Shown in pieces: positions 15,889 to 26,720 of a stretch of 64,000 bases of DNA. The notes beneath the pieces are model-generated. The model was not told the DNA's origin and made no database searches. It worked only from the letters and a program-made list of their open reading frames with translations. Numbering within the stretch: position 1 is the first letter of the stretch; each line of letters opens with the position of its first letter. Location of the stretch: NCBI GenBank assembly GCA_028868825.1, contig JAGWTU010000001.1, positions 62,001 to 126,000 of the forward strand, given 5' to 3'. The translations under genes and the position numbers were made by a program. Source of the DNA: Burkholderiales bacterium (GTDB taxonomy: Bacteria > Pseudomonadota > Gammaproteobacteria > Burkholderiales > Burkholderiaceae_C).

Positions 15889-16869
15889 CTAGGCCCGCGC
15901 GAGCGGCGCCGGCTGATGCGCCGGATGGTGCACCGGCGCGGCTCCGAACAGCCGCGCCGCGACCGCCAGCGGGTCGTTGGTGGCGCGCACGGCATCGAAG
16001 GCCGCCTGCGCCTGCGGATGGCGGCGGCGCAGCATATTGAGCCATTGCTTGAGCCGGCCGGCGCGGTGGCGCGGCGCGACATGGCCGGCGATGCGGTGCC
16101 AGAACTGCGCCACCAGTGGCAGCAGCTCGCTCCATTCGGGTACACGCTCGCCGCGCAGCGCCAGCGCCAGCCCGGGGTCGGCGACGATGCCGCGCCCCAG
16201 CATCAGCGCGTCGCAGCCGCTGACCTCGAGGCAGCGGCGCGCGTCTTCGACGTTCCAGACCTCGCCGTTGGCGACCAGCGGCAGCCTGACGGCGGCGCGG
16301 ATCTCGGCGATGCGGTCCCAATGCGCCGGCGGGCGAAAGCCGTCGACCTTGGTGCGCGCGTGGACGACGAGCTCGGCCGCGCCGGCATCGGCGATGGCGC
16401 GCGCGCAATCGATCATGCGGCCGCTGTCGCGATGGCCGAGTCGCATCTTCGCCGAGACCGGGATGGCCACGGGCACCGCGCGCCGCACGGCCGCCACGAT
16501 GGCGTGGACCAGCTCGGGCTCGTCGAGCAGCACCGCGCCGCCGCGGTGGCGGTTCACGGTTGGTGCCGGGCAGCCGAAATTGAGGTCGATGCCCGGCGGC
16601 GCGAGCGTCGCCAGCCGGGCCGCGTTCTCGGCCATGCAGCCCGGGTCGCTGCCCAGCAGCTGCGGCCGCACCGGCGTGCCGGCGGCCGTGCGACCGCCCG
16701 CCAGCAGCTCGGGCACGATGCGCGTGTGCACGCGCAGCGGCAGCAACTGGTCGGTGATGCGGATGAATTCCGAGACGCAACGGTCGACACCGCCGACGCG
16801 GGTGAGGACATCGCGCAGGCTGTGGTCGAGCAGGCCTTCCATCGGCGCGAGCAGGATCAAACGGGGCAT
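15889..16869 (-). CDS. dusC: tRNA-dihydrouridine(16) synthase DusC
   Basis: A 326-residue FMN enzyme that reduces uridine to dihydrouridine in tRNA. Motifs are [10 protein letters not shown] at 5-14 (FMN site), the catalytic cysteine in [30 protein letters not shown] and [10 protein letters not shown]. Family length and the [10 protein letters not shown] segment fit DusC rather than DusA or DusB. The start at 16869 begins [12 protein letters not shown]; an upstream ATG at 16962 would add 31 residues of low relevance. The gene is divergent from the thioesterase gene. Confidence 0.95.
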   Translation of the reverse strand: MPRLILLAPMEGLLDHSLRDVLTRVGGVDRCVSEFIRITDQLLPLRVHTRIVPELLAGGRTAAGTPVRPQLLGSDPGCMAENAARLATLAPPGIDLNFGCPAPTVNRHRGGAVLLDEPELVHAIVAAVRRAVPVAIPVSAKMRLGHRDSGRMIDCARAIADAGAAELVVHARTKVDGFRPPAHWDRIAEIRAAVRLPLVANGEVWNVEDARRCLEVSGCDALMLGRGIVADPGLALALRGERVPEWSELLPLVAQFWHRIAGHVAPRHRAGRLKQWLNMLRRRHPQAQAAFDAVRATNDPLAVAARLFGAAPVHHPAHQPAPLARA

Positions 16870-17095
16870 GGGGCGCGATGATGCCAGTGCCGGTGCCGAC
16901 AACAGCACCGCAACGGCGGTGCTTATCCGCGCTTGCCGCGTCGCCGGGGCAGGCATAGTCACGTCACTTCAGGCGCGAACCGACCGCAACACTGGGCGGA
17001 GTTCCGGAACCCGTCACCGGCGCCTGTGGTACCCACCCCCCTCTAGAATCCGCGCATCGTCCGCTACGGACTTGCCGATTCGAGGATCGCCGTCG

Positions 17096-17545
17096 ATGTC
17101 CCCTCAACATGTGGCCGAGGCGTCGCGCGACGCGATGTGGCGTGGCGACCGTGCTTCGAAGTCGCTCGGCATCGAGATCCTGGCCGTCGGCCCCGGCAGC
17201 GCCGTGCTGGCGATGACGGTGCGCGAGGACATGCTCAACGGCCACGACCTGTGCCACGGCGGCCTGATCACGACGCTGGCCGACAGCGCCTTCGCCTTCG
17301 CCTGCAATTCGTACAACGAGCTCACCGTGGCCGCCGGTTTCGACGTCAACGTCGTCGCCTCGGCGCGGCTCGGCGATCGGCTGACGGCGACCGCCGCCGA
17401 GCTCAGCAAGGCCGGTCGCACCGGCGTCTACGACATCGCGGTGACGAACCAGCGCGGCGAGGCGGTGGCCGCCTTCCGCGGCCGCTCGTACACGATGAAG
17501 GGGCAGGCCCTCGTCGAGGGCCTGCCGGTCGGCAAGCCGCGCTGA
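17096..17545 (+). CDS. paaI: PaaI-type hotdog thioesterase
   Basis: A 149-residue hotdog-fold thioesterase, closest to hydroxyphenylacetyl-CoA thioesterase PaaI. The catalytic region reads NGHDLCHGGLITTLADSAFAFACNS, with the HGG turn and the acidic residue of the following helix. The second half has GDRLTATAAELSKAGRTGVYD and AAFRGRSY. The start at 17096 lies downstream of a TAGAAT hexamer at 17044. No other phenylacetate-pathway genes are nearby, so the acyl-CoA substrate remains uncertain. Convergent with the symporter gene, 40 bases apart. Confidence 0.9.
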   Translation: MSPQHVAEASRDAMWRGDRASKSLGIEILAVGPGSAVLAMTVREDMLNGHDLCHGGLITTLADSAFAFACNSYNELTVAAGFDVNVVASARLGDRLTATAAELSKAGRTGVYDIAVTNQRGEAVAAFRGRSYTMKGQALVEGLPVGKPR

Positions 17546-17585
17546 GCGGTAGCGCAGCAGCGCGGCGGCGGCGGCGCTCGCCGCT

Positions 17586-19706
17586 TCAGCCGGCTGCCGC
17601 GGGCCTCAGCTCCGGGTAGCGCACATGGTCGACGAGGTCCTGCGTCTCGGGCCGCGGCGGTGGTGTGAGCAGGCTCACGATGATGATGACGGCAAAGCCG
17701 ATCGGCACCCCGAACAGGCCGGCCGAGATCGGCTGGATGTCCCACCACAGCTGCACCGGCGACGTGACGCCGAAGACGCCGCGCAGCCAGGGCTGTGTCG
17801 TCGCCATGTAGTAGAAGGTCGTGCCGAGCCCGGCGAGCATCCCCAGCGAGGCGCCCCAGCGGTTCGCGCGCTTCCAGAACACGCCCAGCACGAGCGCGGG
17901 GAAGAACGCGGCGGCGGCGAACGAGAACGCTGCCGAGACCAGGAACAGGATGTCGGCCGGTTTTTGTGACGCCACGGCCGCCGCGGCGACCGCCACGAAC
18001 AGCAGCAGCGCCTTCGAGATCGCGACGCGGCGCGCCGTCGGCGCGTTGGGGTCGATCATCTGGTAGTACAGGTCGTGCGACAGCGCATTGGCGATCGTCA
18101 GCAGCAGCCCGTCGGCGGTCGACAGCGCGGCGGCCAGGCCGCCCGCGGCGACCATGCCCGAGATCACGTAGGGCAGGCCGCCGATCTCGGGCGTGGCGAG
18201 CACGATGATGTCGCCGCCGATCTTCATCTCGCCGAGCTGGAAGATGCCGTCGCCGTTGACGTCGGCGATCGACAGCAGCGCCGGGTCGACCTTCTGCCAG
18301 TTCGCGATCCAGGCCGGCAGTTCGGTGAACGGCGTGCCGACGAGGACGTTGAAGACCTCGTACTTCACCAGCACGGCCAGCGCCGGCGCAGTGAAGTAGA
18401 GCAGGAAGATGAAGAACAGGCTCCAGAACACCGATTCGCGCGCCTCTTTCACAGAGGGCGTCGTGTAGTAGCGCATCAGGATGTGCGGCAGCGCGGCGGT
18501 GCCGACCATGAGGCAGAACACCAGCGCCAGGAAATTGCGGCGCGAGACATCGAAGGCCTGCTGCGCCTTGGCGTCGTCGTTGGGGTCGCCGGCGAAGACC
18601 TGGGCATGGTTGGGCATGCCGCCCAGCGGCTTGGCGCGCTGCGCGTTGGCCGCCTGGGCCGCCGTCCAGGTCTTCTTCGCCGCGGCCTCGTCGGCCGGCA
18701 CCGCATCGAGCGCCTTGCGCGCCGCGGCCTGCTCGGCCGCCGGCGCGTTCGCGGCCTCGAGCTGGGTGACCTTGCTTTCGGCGGCCGCGCGGTCGGCCTT
18801 CAGCGCCTCGGGGACGTTCTGCAGCTTGTCGGCATAGGTCTGGGCGCGCTGCCTGAAGATGCCCTCGACCTCGAGCTCCTTCGGGTCGGCGCGCAACTGG
18901 TCGCCCTTGGCCGTCACCTTCTGCAGCTGGTAGCCGTAGATCGCCTGCGGCACCGGAATGCCGGTCTGCTTCACCGACAGCCAGACGACCGGCACCATGT
19001 AGGCGATGATGAGGATGATGTATTGCGCCACCTGCGTCCAGGTGACGGCGCGCATGCCGCCGAGGAAGGAGCACACGAGGATGCCACCGAGGCCGACGAA
19101 GATGCCGACCTCGAAGGCCAGCCCCGACAGCCGGGCCGTGATCACGCCGACGCCGTAGATCTGCGCCACGACATAGGTGAACGAGCACAGGATGGCGGCG
19201 CAGATGCCGATGAATCGCGGCAGGTTGCCCTCGTAGCGGGCGCCGAGGAAATCGGGGATCGTGAACTGGCCGAACTTGCGCAGATAGGGCGCGAGGAACA
19301 GCGCCACCAGGCAATAGCCGCCGGTCCAGCCGAGGATGAAGGCCAGGCCGCCGAAGCCGGTGAGGTAGAGCGTGCCGGCCATGCCGATGAACGAGGCGGC
19401 GCTCATCCAGTCGGCGCCGGTGGCCATGCCGTTGTAGATCGCCGGCACGCGGCGTCCGGCGACGTAGAACTCGGCCGCGTCTGTGGTCCGGCTCATGATG
19501 CCGATGCCGGCATACAGGCCGACGGTGGCGAGCAGGAAGGTCATGCCGATCCAGTCGCGCGGCATGCCGATCTGCTCGAGCACGGCGAGGATGAGGATGA
19601 AGGCGATGAAGCCACCGGTGTACCAGCCGTAGACGCGATGGAGCTGGCGCTTGAAGGCGCGGCTGGTCGCGGCGCCGCTGCCGGGTTCGATTGCGATCTC
19701 GGCCAT
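17586..19706 (-). CDS. VC_2705-type sodium:solute symporter
   Basis: A 706-residue inner-membrane symporter of the sodium:solute (SSS) family. Family features include DAAEFYVAGRRVP near 76-88, GADWMSAASFIGMAG at 98-111, GQFTIPDFLGARY, and ALSTADGLLLTIANALSHDLYY. Two hydrophilic insertions stand out: residues 262-388, an Ala/Glu/Lys-rich, coiled-coil-like stretch between helices, and a DVNGDGIFQLGE loop at 482-493 that looks like a calcium-binding EF-hand loop. It starts one base after the DUF4212 stop, the arrangement known for this subfamily. Substrate is probably a short organic acid such as acetate or lactate, by family only. Confidence 0.94.
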   Translation of the reverse strand: MAEIAIEPGSGAATSRAFKRQLHRVYGWYTGGFIAFILILAVLEQIGMPRDWIGMTFLLATVGLYAGIGIMSRTTDAAEFYVAGRRVPAIYNGMATGADWMSAASFIGMAGTLYLTGFGGLAFILGWTGGYCLVALFLAPYLRKFGQFTIPDFLGARYEGNLPRFIGICAAILCSFTYVVAQIYGVGVITARLSGLAFEVGIFVGLGGILVCSFLGGMRAVTWTQVAQYIILIIAYMVPVVWLSVKQTGIPVPQAIYGYQLQKVTAKGDQLRADPKELEVEGIFRQRAQTYADKLQNVPEALKADRAAAESKVTQLEAANAPAAEQAAARKALDAVPADEAAAKKTWTAAQAANAQRAKPLGGMPNHAQVFAGDPNDDAKAQQAFDVSRRNFLALVFCLMVGTAALPHILMRYYTTPSVKEARESVFWSLFFIFLLYFTAPALAVLVKYEVFNVLVGTPFTELPAWIANWQKVDPALLSIADVNGDGIFQLGEMKIGGDIIVLATPEIGGLPYVISGMVAAGGLAAALSTADGLLLTIANALSHDLYYQMIDPNAPTARRVAISKALLLFVAVAAAAVASQKPADILFLVSAAFSFAAAAFFPALVLGVFWKRANRWGASLGMLAGLGTTFYYMATTQPWLRGVFGVTSPVQLWWDIQPISAGLFGVPIGFAVIIIVSLLTPPPRPETQDLVDHVRYPELRPAAAG

Positions 19707-19707
19707 C

Positions 19708-19977
19708 TCAGCTCTCCTGCTCGGCGACGCCGTATTCGCGGTCGAGCCGGTTCATGGTGCGCGCGTAGTACCCGATCACGAGCACGTAGACGATGAGAGC
19801 GCCCTGGGCCGCGACCCAGAAGCTGAAGGGCCAGCCGAAGAACGTGAAATCGAGATCGCGCGCGAAATAGCCGAGCACGAAGGTCACGAAGAACCAGATC
19901 GCGATCAGCACCGAGGTCAGCCGCAGATTGGCGCGCCAGTATTGGCGGTGTCTCTCGCTGATGGGAGTCGTCTGCAT
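19708..19977 (-). CDS. DUF4212 protein, symporter small subunit
   Basis: An 89-residue membrane protein with two helices, at about 20-42 and 53-75. The YWRANLRLT, FF-WPFSFW-AAQGALIVYV and RTMNRLDREYGV segments are diagnostic of DUF4212 proteins, which are encoded directly upstream of VC_2705-type symporters and are thought to form part of the transporter. Its ATG at 19977 follows a strong GGAGGAAG Shine-Dalgarno. The gap to the symporter is one base. Confidence 0.94.
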   Translation of the reverse strand: MQTTPISERHRQYWRANLRLTSVLIAIWFFVTFVLGYFARDLDFTFFGWPFSFWVAAQGALIVYVLVIGYYARTMNRLDREYGVAEQES

Positions 19978-20033
19978 AGGTCTTCCTCCAACGGTGGTTA
20001 CTCCGGGGGTCGGCCCCGGGGCTGGCAGCGATC

Positions 20034-20612
20034 TCAGCTCATGAGTCCGGTCTCGCGTTCCAGTCGTGCCGCCACCTGCGGCTCGAAGCGCTTCAGGCGG
20101 CGGATGATCTCGGCGGCCTGCTGCGGCGCCTGGCGCTGCGCATGCAGCCTGGCGAGCTGGTACCAGCCATAGGGGCTCATCGGCTGCAGCCGCGTGTTCT
20201 CTTCGAGCGCGGTCACGGCCTCGTCGTGGCGGCCCAGGCGTATCAGCACCAGGGCGAGTCCGTACCAGGCGCGGTCGAGCTGCGGATCGAGCGCGAGCGC
20301 GGCGCGCAGCGCGACTTCGGCCTCGGCAGGCCGGCCCTCGGCCTCGAGCAGGAAACCGAGGTTGAACCAGGCGGGCGCGCCCGGTCGCGGCGCGCTGGCG
20401 ACGAGGCGCTGGCCGTCGGCGATGGCGCCCTGGCGGTCGCCGCGGCCGGCGCGCAGATGCGACCGCGTCGCCAGCGCCCAGGCGTCGTCGGGCCGGCGCG
20501 CGAGCGCCTGCGTGCAGGCCGCCTCAGCCGCCGCGTCGCGCGCGCACAGCCGCAGCGCGATCACTTGCGCCCGGCGCCAGCCGTAGGCGAGGGCCGCGGC
20601 GTTCAACGGCAT
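20034..20612 (-). CDS. Tetratricopeptide repeat protein
   Basis: A 192-residue protein built of about four TPR units. The helical pairs are visible as CTQALARRPDDAWALATRSHL, PAWFNLGFLLEAEGRPAEAE, RAWYGLALVLIRLGRHDEAV and GWYQLARLHAQRQAPQQAAE (each followed by the usual P-x-x). It has no signal peptide. The start at 20612 overlaps the preceding gene by ten bases and begins MPLNAAALAYG. It is the last gene of a three-gene unit with a membrane protein and a conserved hypothetical protein; TPRs suggest a protein-binding role. Confidence 0.85.
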   Translation of the reverse strand: MPLNAAALAYGWRRAQVIALRLCARDAAAEAACTQALARRPDDAWALATRSHLRAGRGDRQGAIADGQRLVASAPRPGAPAWFNLGFLLEAEGRPAEAEVALRAALALDPQLDRAWYGLALVLIRLGRHDEAVTALEENTRLQPMSPYGWYQLARLHAQRQAPQQAAEIIRRLKRFEPQVAARLERETGLMS

Positions 20613-20899
20613 TGATCGACTCCGATGCGCAGGCACAGATCGATCTTCGCCAGTGTGCTGACGAGCCAGATCATCGCTAGAGCCACGAAGGTCGCGCCGG
20701 GGATGTGGCGGTCGAGGACGATGCGCGGCGCGATCAGCCGCATCGCCCGCGTGAACGGCAGCGCCAGCAACGTCAGCAGGCGGTAGAAGAAATTGCTCTC
20801 GCGCCGCGCGCCGGCGAGCAGGCCGAGCAGGAAGCGCCCCGTCAGCGCCAACAGGGCGATTTCGGCGACGAGCTTGATCGACGAGATGAAGAGCAACAT
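20603..20899 (-). CDS. Small membrane protein
   Basis: A protein of about 98 residues with an N-terminal helix (LLFISSIKLVAEIALLALTG), an amphipathic middle (LTLLALPFTRAMRLIAP) and a C-terminal helix (ATFVALAMIWLVSTLA). The layout recalls YggT-like proteins, but no firm family was assigned. The start is uncertain: the ATG at 20899 opens directly into the first helix, and a GTG at 20944 would add 15 residues. Neither has a good Shine-Dalgarno. It overlaps the downstream TPR gene by ten bases and follows the upstream gene closely, so the three form an operon. Confidence 0.7.
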   Translation of the reverse strand: MLLFISSIKLVAEIALLALTGRFLLGLLAGARRESNFFYRLLTLLALPFTRAMRLIAPRIVLDRHIPGATFVALAMIWLVSTLAKIDLCLRIGVDQCR

Positions 20900-20959
20900 G
20901 GGCCAGAAGCGGCGTACCGGTTTGCCGGCGCCGATTCTGAACACCCAGCGCTGGCCCTG

Positions 20960-22054
20960 TCACGGACGAGGCGAGGGGGGAGAACCCGCATGCCGAATCC
21001 CGCGTCGGAAGGGCGGATTCGCGGCGGGCCGCGCCGAACGGCCGCCGAGATTCAGGGCCCAGCCCTCGGTCGCCTGCTCGGCCTCGTGGCTGATGAGGCG
21101 CACGCCGGACAGGCCGCGCGCGGCGCAGCGCTCGAGCAGCGCCGCCGTGCCGGCCTCGCCCAGGCTGAGGACGAAATGCTGCCAGCGCCGCTGCACGCGC
21201 TCGTTGAGCCAGGCGTCCTCGAGGCCCTGGCGCACGCCGCCACTGGCGCTGGCGGCCTCCATCGCGCGCGGCGCCAGCGCACCGACGAAGAGGTTGTAGT
21301 CGCCGCGCAGCGTGTGTTCGGGCAGGAGGTCGGCGATCGCGCGCATGCGCGCCGCCCAGCCCGGCGTCGCGAACTGCAGCGTCAGCAGCGCCTGCAGGCC
21401 CTGCGGCGCGTTGAGCAGGCGCACGCGGTTGGGCGGCAGCAGCGCCAGCGGCATGCGGGCGGCCAGGCCGAAGGGCAGCGGCGTGGCAAACGAGGCCAGT
21501 GCGGCCATGCGGAACCACGCCGCGGCGTCGATGTCGGCGCCTTCGTTTTCGGTTCCATGGGCGCCATGGGCGCGGCGCAACGCCGTCAGCGCATCGACAC
21601 CGGCGCGCGCGTCGGCGGCACGGCGGCTCAGCGTCACCAGATTGCCCGCCGCGTAGCCGGCACCCGGATTGATGCGCTCGACCACTGCGGCCGTCGCGTC
21701 GCCGCTCGCGCCGCCGAGCGCCAGGCGCAGGACGGGGCAGCGCTCGGCCTGGATCTGGCCGAGGTAATGGGGGGTGACCTGCTGCGTCTCGAAGGCGATG
21801 CCGCGACGCCAGGCGTCGATGCGCAAGGCCAGCCACAGCCGCGTCGTGCGCTGCGCCGTCAGCGTGCGCGAGCCAAAGACGGCACGGCCTGCGCGCCAGC
21901 CCTGGCCCAACGGCGTGCCGTCGAGCAGCAGTTCGGCCGGCGGCACCAGCCCGTGGTGGGCATGGTCCCAGCCGATATCGAAGCCGATGCGTTCGAGTTC
22001 GGTCACGGGGGCCGGCGCAGGCGCGGCAACGAGTTCGAGGCGGGTCTGGTTCAT
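20960..22054 (-). CDS. Conserved hypothetical protein
   Basis: A 364-residue protein without recognised domains, starting at the ATG at 22054 behind a strong GGAGGAAG site. Notable segments are IGFDIGWDHAHHGLVPPAELL, FETQQVTPHYLGQIQAERCPVLRL, ERINPGAGYAAGNLVTLSRRA and LPPNRVRLLNAPQGLQALLTLQFATPGW. The third of these resembles the crop-boundary language of small HNH-less prophage-like proteins, but no catalytic motif follows. The composition is typical of core genes here. It heads an operon with the membrane protein and the TPR protein. Function unknown. Confidence 0.75.
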   Translation of the reverse strand: MNQTRLELVAAPAPAPVTELERIGFDIGWDHAHHGLVPPAELLLDGTPLGQGWRAGRAVFGSRTLTAQRTTRLWLALRIDAWRRGIAFETQQVTPHYLGQIQAERCPVLRLALGGASGDATAAVVERINPGAGYAAGNLVTLSRRAADARAGVDALTALRRAHGAHGTENEGADIDAAAWFRMAALASFATPLPFGLAARMPLALLPPNRVRLLNAPQGLQALLTLQFATPGWAARMRAIADLLPEHTLRGDYNLFVGALAPRAMEAASASGGVRQGLEDAWLNERVQRRWQHFVLSLGEAGTAALLERCAARGLSGVRLISHEAEQATEGWALNLGGRSARPAANPPFRRGIRHAGSPPSPRP

Positions 22055-22287
22055 CGCTTCCTCCGGTCGGCCGCGAGCCCGATGCCCGCGGTGTGGAGGA
22101 AGTCTCGGCGGGCGCTGGCTCAAAAGATGAGCCAGTGTCGAGCGTCGATGCGCTGGTCGCTGACCGTCGCAAAAGTTATCGTGGCGCGGCGATCGCGTCG
22201 CCTGGCGCGTTTCGAGGCCGGCGTCGGTCATGCTAGAATTTAAGGCTATGTCGGGCGACGCATTCAGGATGCATTGCTCGACAAACC

Positions 22288-22363
22288 GCCGGTGTAGCTC
22301 AGTTGGTAGAGCAGCGCATTCGTAATGCGAAGGTCACCAGTTCGAATCCGGTCTCCGGCACCA
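22288..22363 (+). tRNA. tRNA-Thr(CGT)
   Basis: A 76-base cloverleaf with an encoded CCA. The acceptor arm GCCGGTG pairs at the 3' end with TCCGGCA allowing for wobble; the D arm reads GCTCAGTTGGTAGAGC; the anticodon loop TTCGTAA gives CGT at 22321-22323; the T arm contains GTTCGAATCC. A TAGAAT hexamer at 22234-22239 is a candidate -10 box about 50 bases upstream. Confidence 0.96.
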
Positions 22364-22388
22364 GATTTTCAATAAAAACAAAGACTTA

Positions 22389-22421
22389 GGCCGCGCAGCA
22401 ATGCGCGGCCTTCGTCGTTTT
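22389..22421 (+). terminator. Intrinsic terminator after tRNA-Thr
   Basis: A perfect 8-bp stem GGCCGCGC/GCGCGGCC with a six-base loop (22389-22410) is followed by TTCGTCGTTTT. It lies 25 bases beyond the tRNA CCA end. Confidence 0.85.
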
Positions 22422-22486
22422 CGGAGCCGTGATGCCGGCCATTCGGGCGGCCAAGGTGGCGGACGTCCGCGGCTGGAGCCGAACCG

Positions 22487-22804
22487 TCAGGCCGCCTTGC
22501 GCCGTGGCAAGCTGCCGGCGCCCCAGCCGCGGAAGTCCCGCTGCCATGCCGGAATCTCGGGGCGCGCCGCGGGGTTCGCCTGCCTTCGATCAGGCCTCAG
22601 CGGCGCGATCGCTCCCTGCGAGTCGACGATGACGGGCTGACCGTCCAGCGTCGTGCAGCACGCGAGGAAGTGCGGTGTCGTCGGTGCGTCAACGCTGCCG
22701 GCTCGCCAGGGGCCGAAGCGTGCCGACGCGCGTTGCGCATGCGTGGCCGAAATCAAGACGACGTTGACGGCCGGAACGTCAAGAAGAAACTTGTCCTGTT
22801 TCAT
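22487..22804 (-). CDS. Small unrecognised protein, paralogue of the one at 9739
   Basis: A 105-residue protein starting MKQDKFLLDV at 22804, with GGGAA six bases upstream; an in-frame ATG at 22825 lacks a ribosome-binding site. Residues 11-70 align with the product at 9739-10083 (VVLISATHAQRASAR, HFLACCTTLDG, GAIAP). The C-terminal third, ending WGAGSLPRRKAA, is unrelated to its paralogue. No signal peptide, membrane segment or known domain. It is isolated beside tRNA-Thr, whereas its paralogue is in the accessory cluster near tRNA-Ser. Confidence 0.65.
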   Translation of the reverse strand: MKQDKFLLDVPAVNVVLISATHAQRASARFGPWRAGSVDAPTTPHFLACCTTLDGQPVIVDSQGAIAPLRPDRRQANPAARPEIPAWQRDFRGWGAGSLPRRKAA

Positions 22805-22824
22805 GAAGGTTCCCGTGGCAATCA

Positions 22825-24238
<1,414 letters not shown>

Positions 24239-24252
24239 AGGGCAGGGCGGAC

Positions 24253-25086
24253 ATGGAACGCGTCGAGCAGCATGCCAGCTTCGGTGGTCGGCAGGAGGTG
24301 TGGAAGCACCATTCACGGGTGCTGGACTGCGAGATGCGGTTCGGCATCCATCTCCCCACCGCGGCGCTGCAGGGCGGGCGCTGCGCGGTCCTGTACTGGC
24401 TCTCGGGACTGACCTGCACCGAGCAGAACTTCATCACCAAGGCCGGCGCGCAGGCGCATGCCGAGCGCCACGGCGTGATCGTCGTGGCGCCGGACACGAG
24501 CCCGCGCGGCGCCGCCGTCGCCGACGATCCGGCCTACGACCTCGGCCAGGGCGCCGGCTTCTATCTGAACGCGACGCAATCGCCCTGGAGCGCGCATTAC
24601 GCAATGCAGGACTACATCGCCGAGGAATTGCCGGCGCTCGTCGAGGAGCACTTCCCGGCCAATGATCTGCGCGGCATCTTCGGCCATTCGATGGGCGGCC
24701 ATGGCGCGCTCGTCACGGCCTTGCGCCACCCGGGGCGCTATCGCAGCGTTTCGGCCTTCTCACCCATCGTCGCGCCGAGTCGCGTGCCCTGGGGCCGCAA
24801 GGCGCTGGCCGCCTATCTCGGGCCCGAGAGCGACGCCTGGAAGGCCTGGGATGCGGTCGAACTCGTGCGCACGGCGAGCGAACGCCTGCCGCTGCTGGTG
24901 GACCAGGGCGCGGACGACGAATTCCTGGTGCCGCAGTTGAAGCCGGAACTGCTGGCCGAGGTCTGCCGCGCGGTCGGGCATCCGCTGACGTTGCGCCTGC
25001 AGCCCGGCTACGATCACAGCTACTACTTCATCGCCAGCTTCCTGCAGGATCACTTCGCGCATCACGCGGCGGCGCTCGGCCGTTAG
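24253..25086 (+). CDS. fghA: S-formylglutathione hydrolase
   Basis: A 277-residue alpha/beta hydrolase that converts S-formylglutathione to formate and glutathione. The esterase-D motifs are present: LYWLSGLTCTEQNF, APDTSPRG, the nucleophile elbow GHSMGGHGAL, and the C-terminal catalytic region DQGADDEFL and GYDHSYYFIASF. Length is typical. It lies 14 bases after frmA in one operon and its stop overlaps the stop of the convergent chemoreceptor gene. Confidence 0.97.
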   Translation: MERVEQHASFGGRQEVWKHHSRVLDCEMRFGIHLPTAALQGGRCAVLYWLSGLTCTEQNFITKAGAQAHAERHGVIVVAPDTSPRGAAVADDPAYDLGQGAGFYLNATQSPWSAHYAMQDYIAEELPALVEEHFPANDLRGIFGHSMGGHGALVTALRHPGRYRSVSAFSPIVAPSRVPWGRKALAAYLGPESDAWKAWDAVELVRTASERLPLLVDQGADDEFLVPQLKPELLAEVCRAVGHPLTLRLQPGYDHSYYFIASFLQDHFAHHAAALGR

Positions 25087-26639
25087 GCGCCGAGGCGGAA
25101 CGCCGACACCACCTCGGCCAGCTGCGCGGCCTGCTGCTTGAGGCTGTCGGCCGCCGCCGCGCTCTCCTCGACCAGCGCCGCGTTCTGCTGCGTGACCTGG
25201 TCGAGTTGCGAGACGGCGTCGCCGATCTGGTCGATGCCCGAGCTCTGCTCGACGCTGGCAGCGCTGATCTCGCCGACCAGATCGCTCACGCGCTTGACCT
25301 GCGCGACGATGTTGCCGATCGACTGGCCGGCCTCGTCGACCAGTCGCGAGCCGCTTTCGACCTTGTCGACGCTGTGTCCGATCAGGCTCTTGATCTCCTT
25401 GGCCGCGTCGGCACTGCGCCGGGCCAGCGCCCGCACTTCGCTGGCGACGACCGCGAAGCCGCGCCCCTGATCCCCGGCGCGGGCGGCCTCGACGGCCGCG
25501 TTGAGGGCCAGGATGTTGGTCTGGAAGGCGATGCCGTCGATGACGCCGATGATGTCGGCGATGCGGCGCGACGCGTCGGTGATCTCCTGCATCGTCGAGA
25601 CGACCTCGCCGACCACGCGGCCGCCGTCGGCGGCGGCCGTCGATGCATGGTTGGCGAGCTGGGTCGCCTGGCGCGCCGTGTCGGCGTTCTGCTTCACGGT
25701 GGCCGTCAGCTGCTCCATCGACGCGGCGGTCTGCTGCAGGTTGCTCGCCTGCTCCTCGGTGCGCTGGCTCAGGTCGGCATTGCCCGACGCGATCTGGCTC
25801 GATCCGGTGGCGATCGAGTCCGAGCTTTGCAGCACCTGCGAGACGATCGTCACCAGGCCGTCGTTCATGCGCTTGAGCGCGGCCAGCAACTGGCCGGTCT
25901 CGTCGTTGGTGTCGACGCGCACCTCGGATCTCAGGTCGCCCGCGGCGACGGTCTCGGCGACCTGCACGGCGCGCGCAATCGGCCGCGTGATCGAGCGCGT
26001 GATGAACACCGCCAGCCCCGCGCCGATGGCGATCGCCCCGATCAGCAGCGTGAAGACCATCAGCCGGGTCTGGGCGTAGGCGTCCTGCGAGTCCTTGTAC
26101 GCGGCGTCGCCGCCGTGGCTCTGGAAGGCGATGTCCGCCGTCACCGCGGCCGCCAGGGCGTCGAAGTCGACACGGGAGACATCGATGTACTTCGCGCGTG
26201 CCGCATCCCGGAATCCGGCTTGCGCATGCGATATCGCCAGCACCTGGGCCAGCGAGGCGTCGTAGCGCTGCTGGGCCTGCTGGATGTTCTTCGCGAGCTT
26301 CTGCTCCTCGCTTTCCGTCACGGTCTCGGCGTAGCGCTTCCAGGCCTGGGCGGCGGCCTGCTTGGCGGTCTGCACCGCCGCAACCTGCGCTTCGTACTGC
26401 TCGGGCCTGTCGGTCATCACATACAGCGCCTCGGCGCGGCGCTCGCGGGTCAGCTCGAACTGGTATTCGCCGAGCGCGCGCATCGCCACCAGCCAGTTCG
26501 TCGCCAGATCGGTGGTCGAGGCATTGACACGGCTGATTCGATTGAGCGCGAACACGCCGATGGCGACGGTCAGCACGAGGACCAGCGTGAATCCGAGGCC
26601 GAGTCGTTGGCCAATCTTCAGTCGGGTAAGAAAGTTCAT
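25083..26639 (-). CDS. Methyl-accepting chemotaxis protein
   Basis: A 518-residue chemoreceptor. A first transmembrane helix lies at about 10-30, followed by a periplasmic four-helix-type sensor domain to about residue 185, a second helix at 190-215, a HAMP domain to about 265, and the cytoplasmic signalling domain. The hairpin tip reads IDGIAFQTNILALNAAVEAARAG, the universally conserved segment. The C terminus lacks the NWETF-type pentapeptide. The ligand is unknown. The stop overlaps that of fghA by three bases. Confidence 0.96.
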   Translation of the reverse strand: MNFLTRLKIGQRLGLGFTLVLVLTVAIGVFALNRISRVNASTTDLATNWLVAMRALGEYQFELTRERRAEALYVMTDRPEQYEAQVAAVQTAKQAAAQAWKRYAETVTESEEQKLAKNIQQAQQRYDASLAQVLAISHAQAGFRDAARAKYIDVSRVDFDALAAAVTADIAFQSHGGDAAYKDSQDAYAQTRLMVFTLLIGAIAIGAGLAVFITRSITRPIARAVQVAETVAAGDLRSEVRVDTNDETGQLLAALKRMNDGLVTIVSQVLQSSDSIATGSSQIASGNADLSQRTEEQASNLQQTAASMEQLTATVKQNADTARQATQLANHASTAAADGGRVVGEVVSTMQEITDASRRIADIIGVIDGIAFQTNILALNAAVEAARAGDQGRGFAVVASEVRALARRSADAAKEIKSLIGHSVDKVESGSRLVDEAGQSIGNIVAQVKRVSDLVGEISAASVEQSSGIDQIGDAVSQLDQVTQQNAALVEESAAAADSLKQQAAQLAEVVSAFRLGA

Positions 26640-26720
26640 ATCAATTCTTTCGCATAGTTGACCACCCGAAGTCCGGCAGTTTCTTCCCGCCGGCGTGATG
26701 ACTCGAGCGCAGCATCATCC

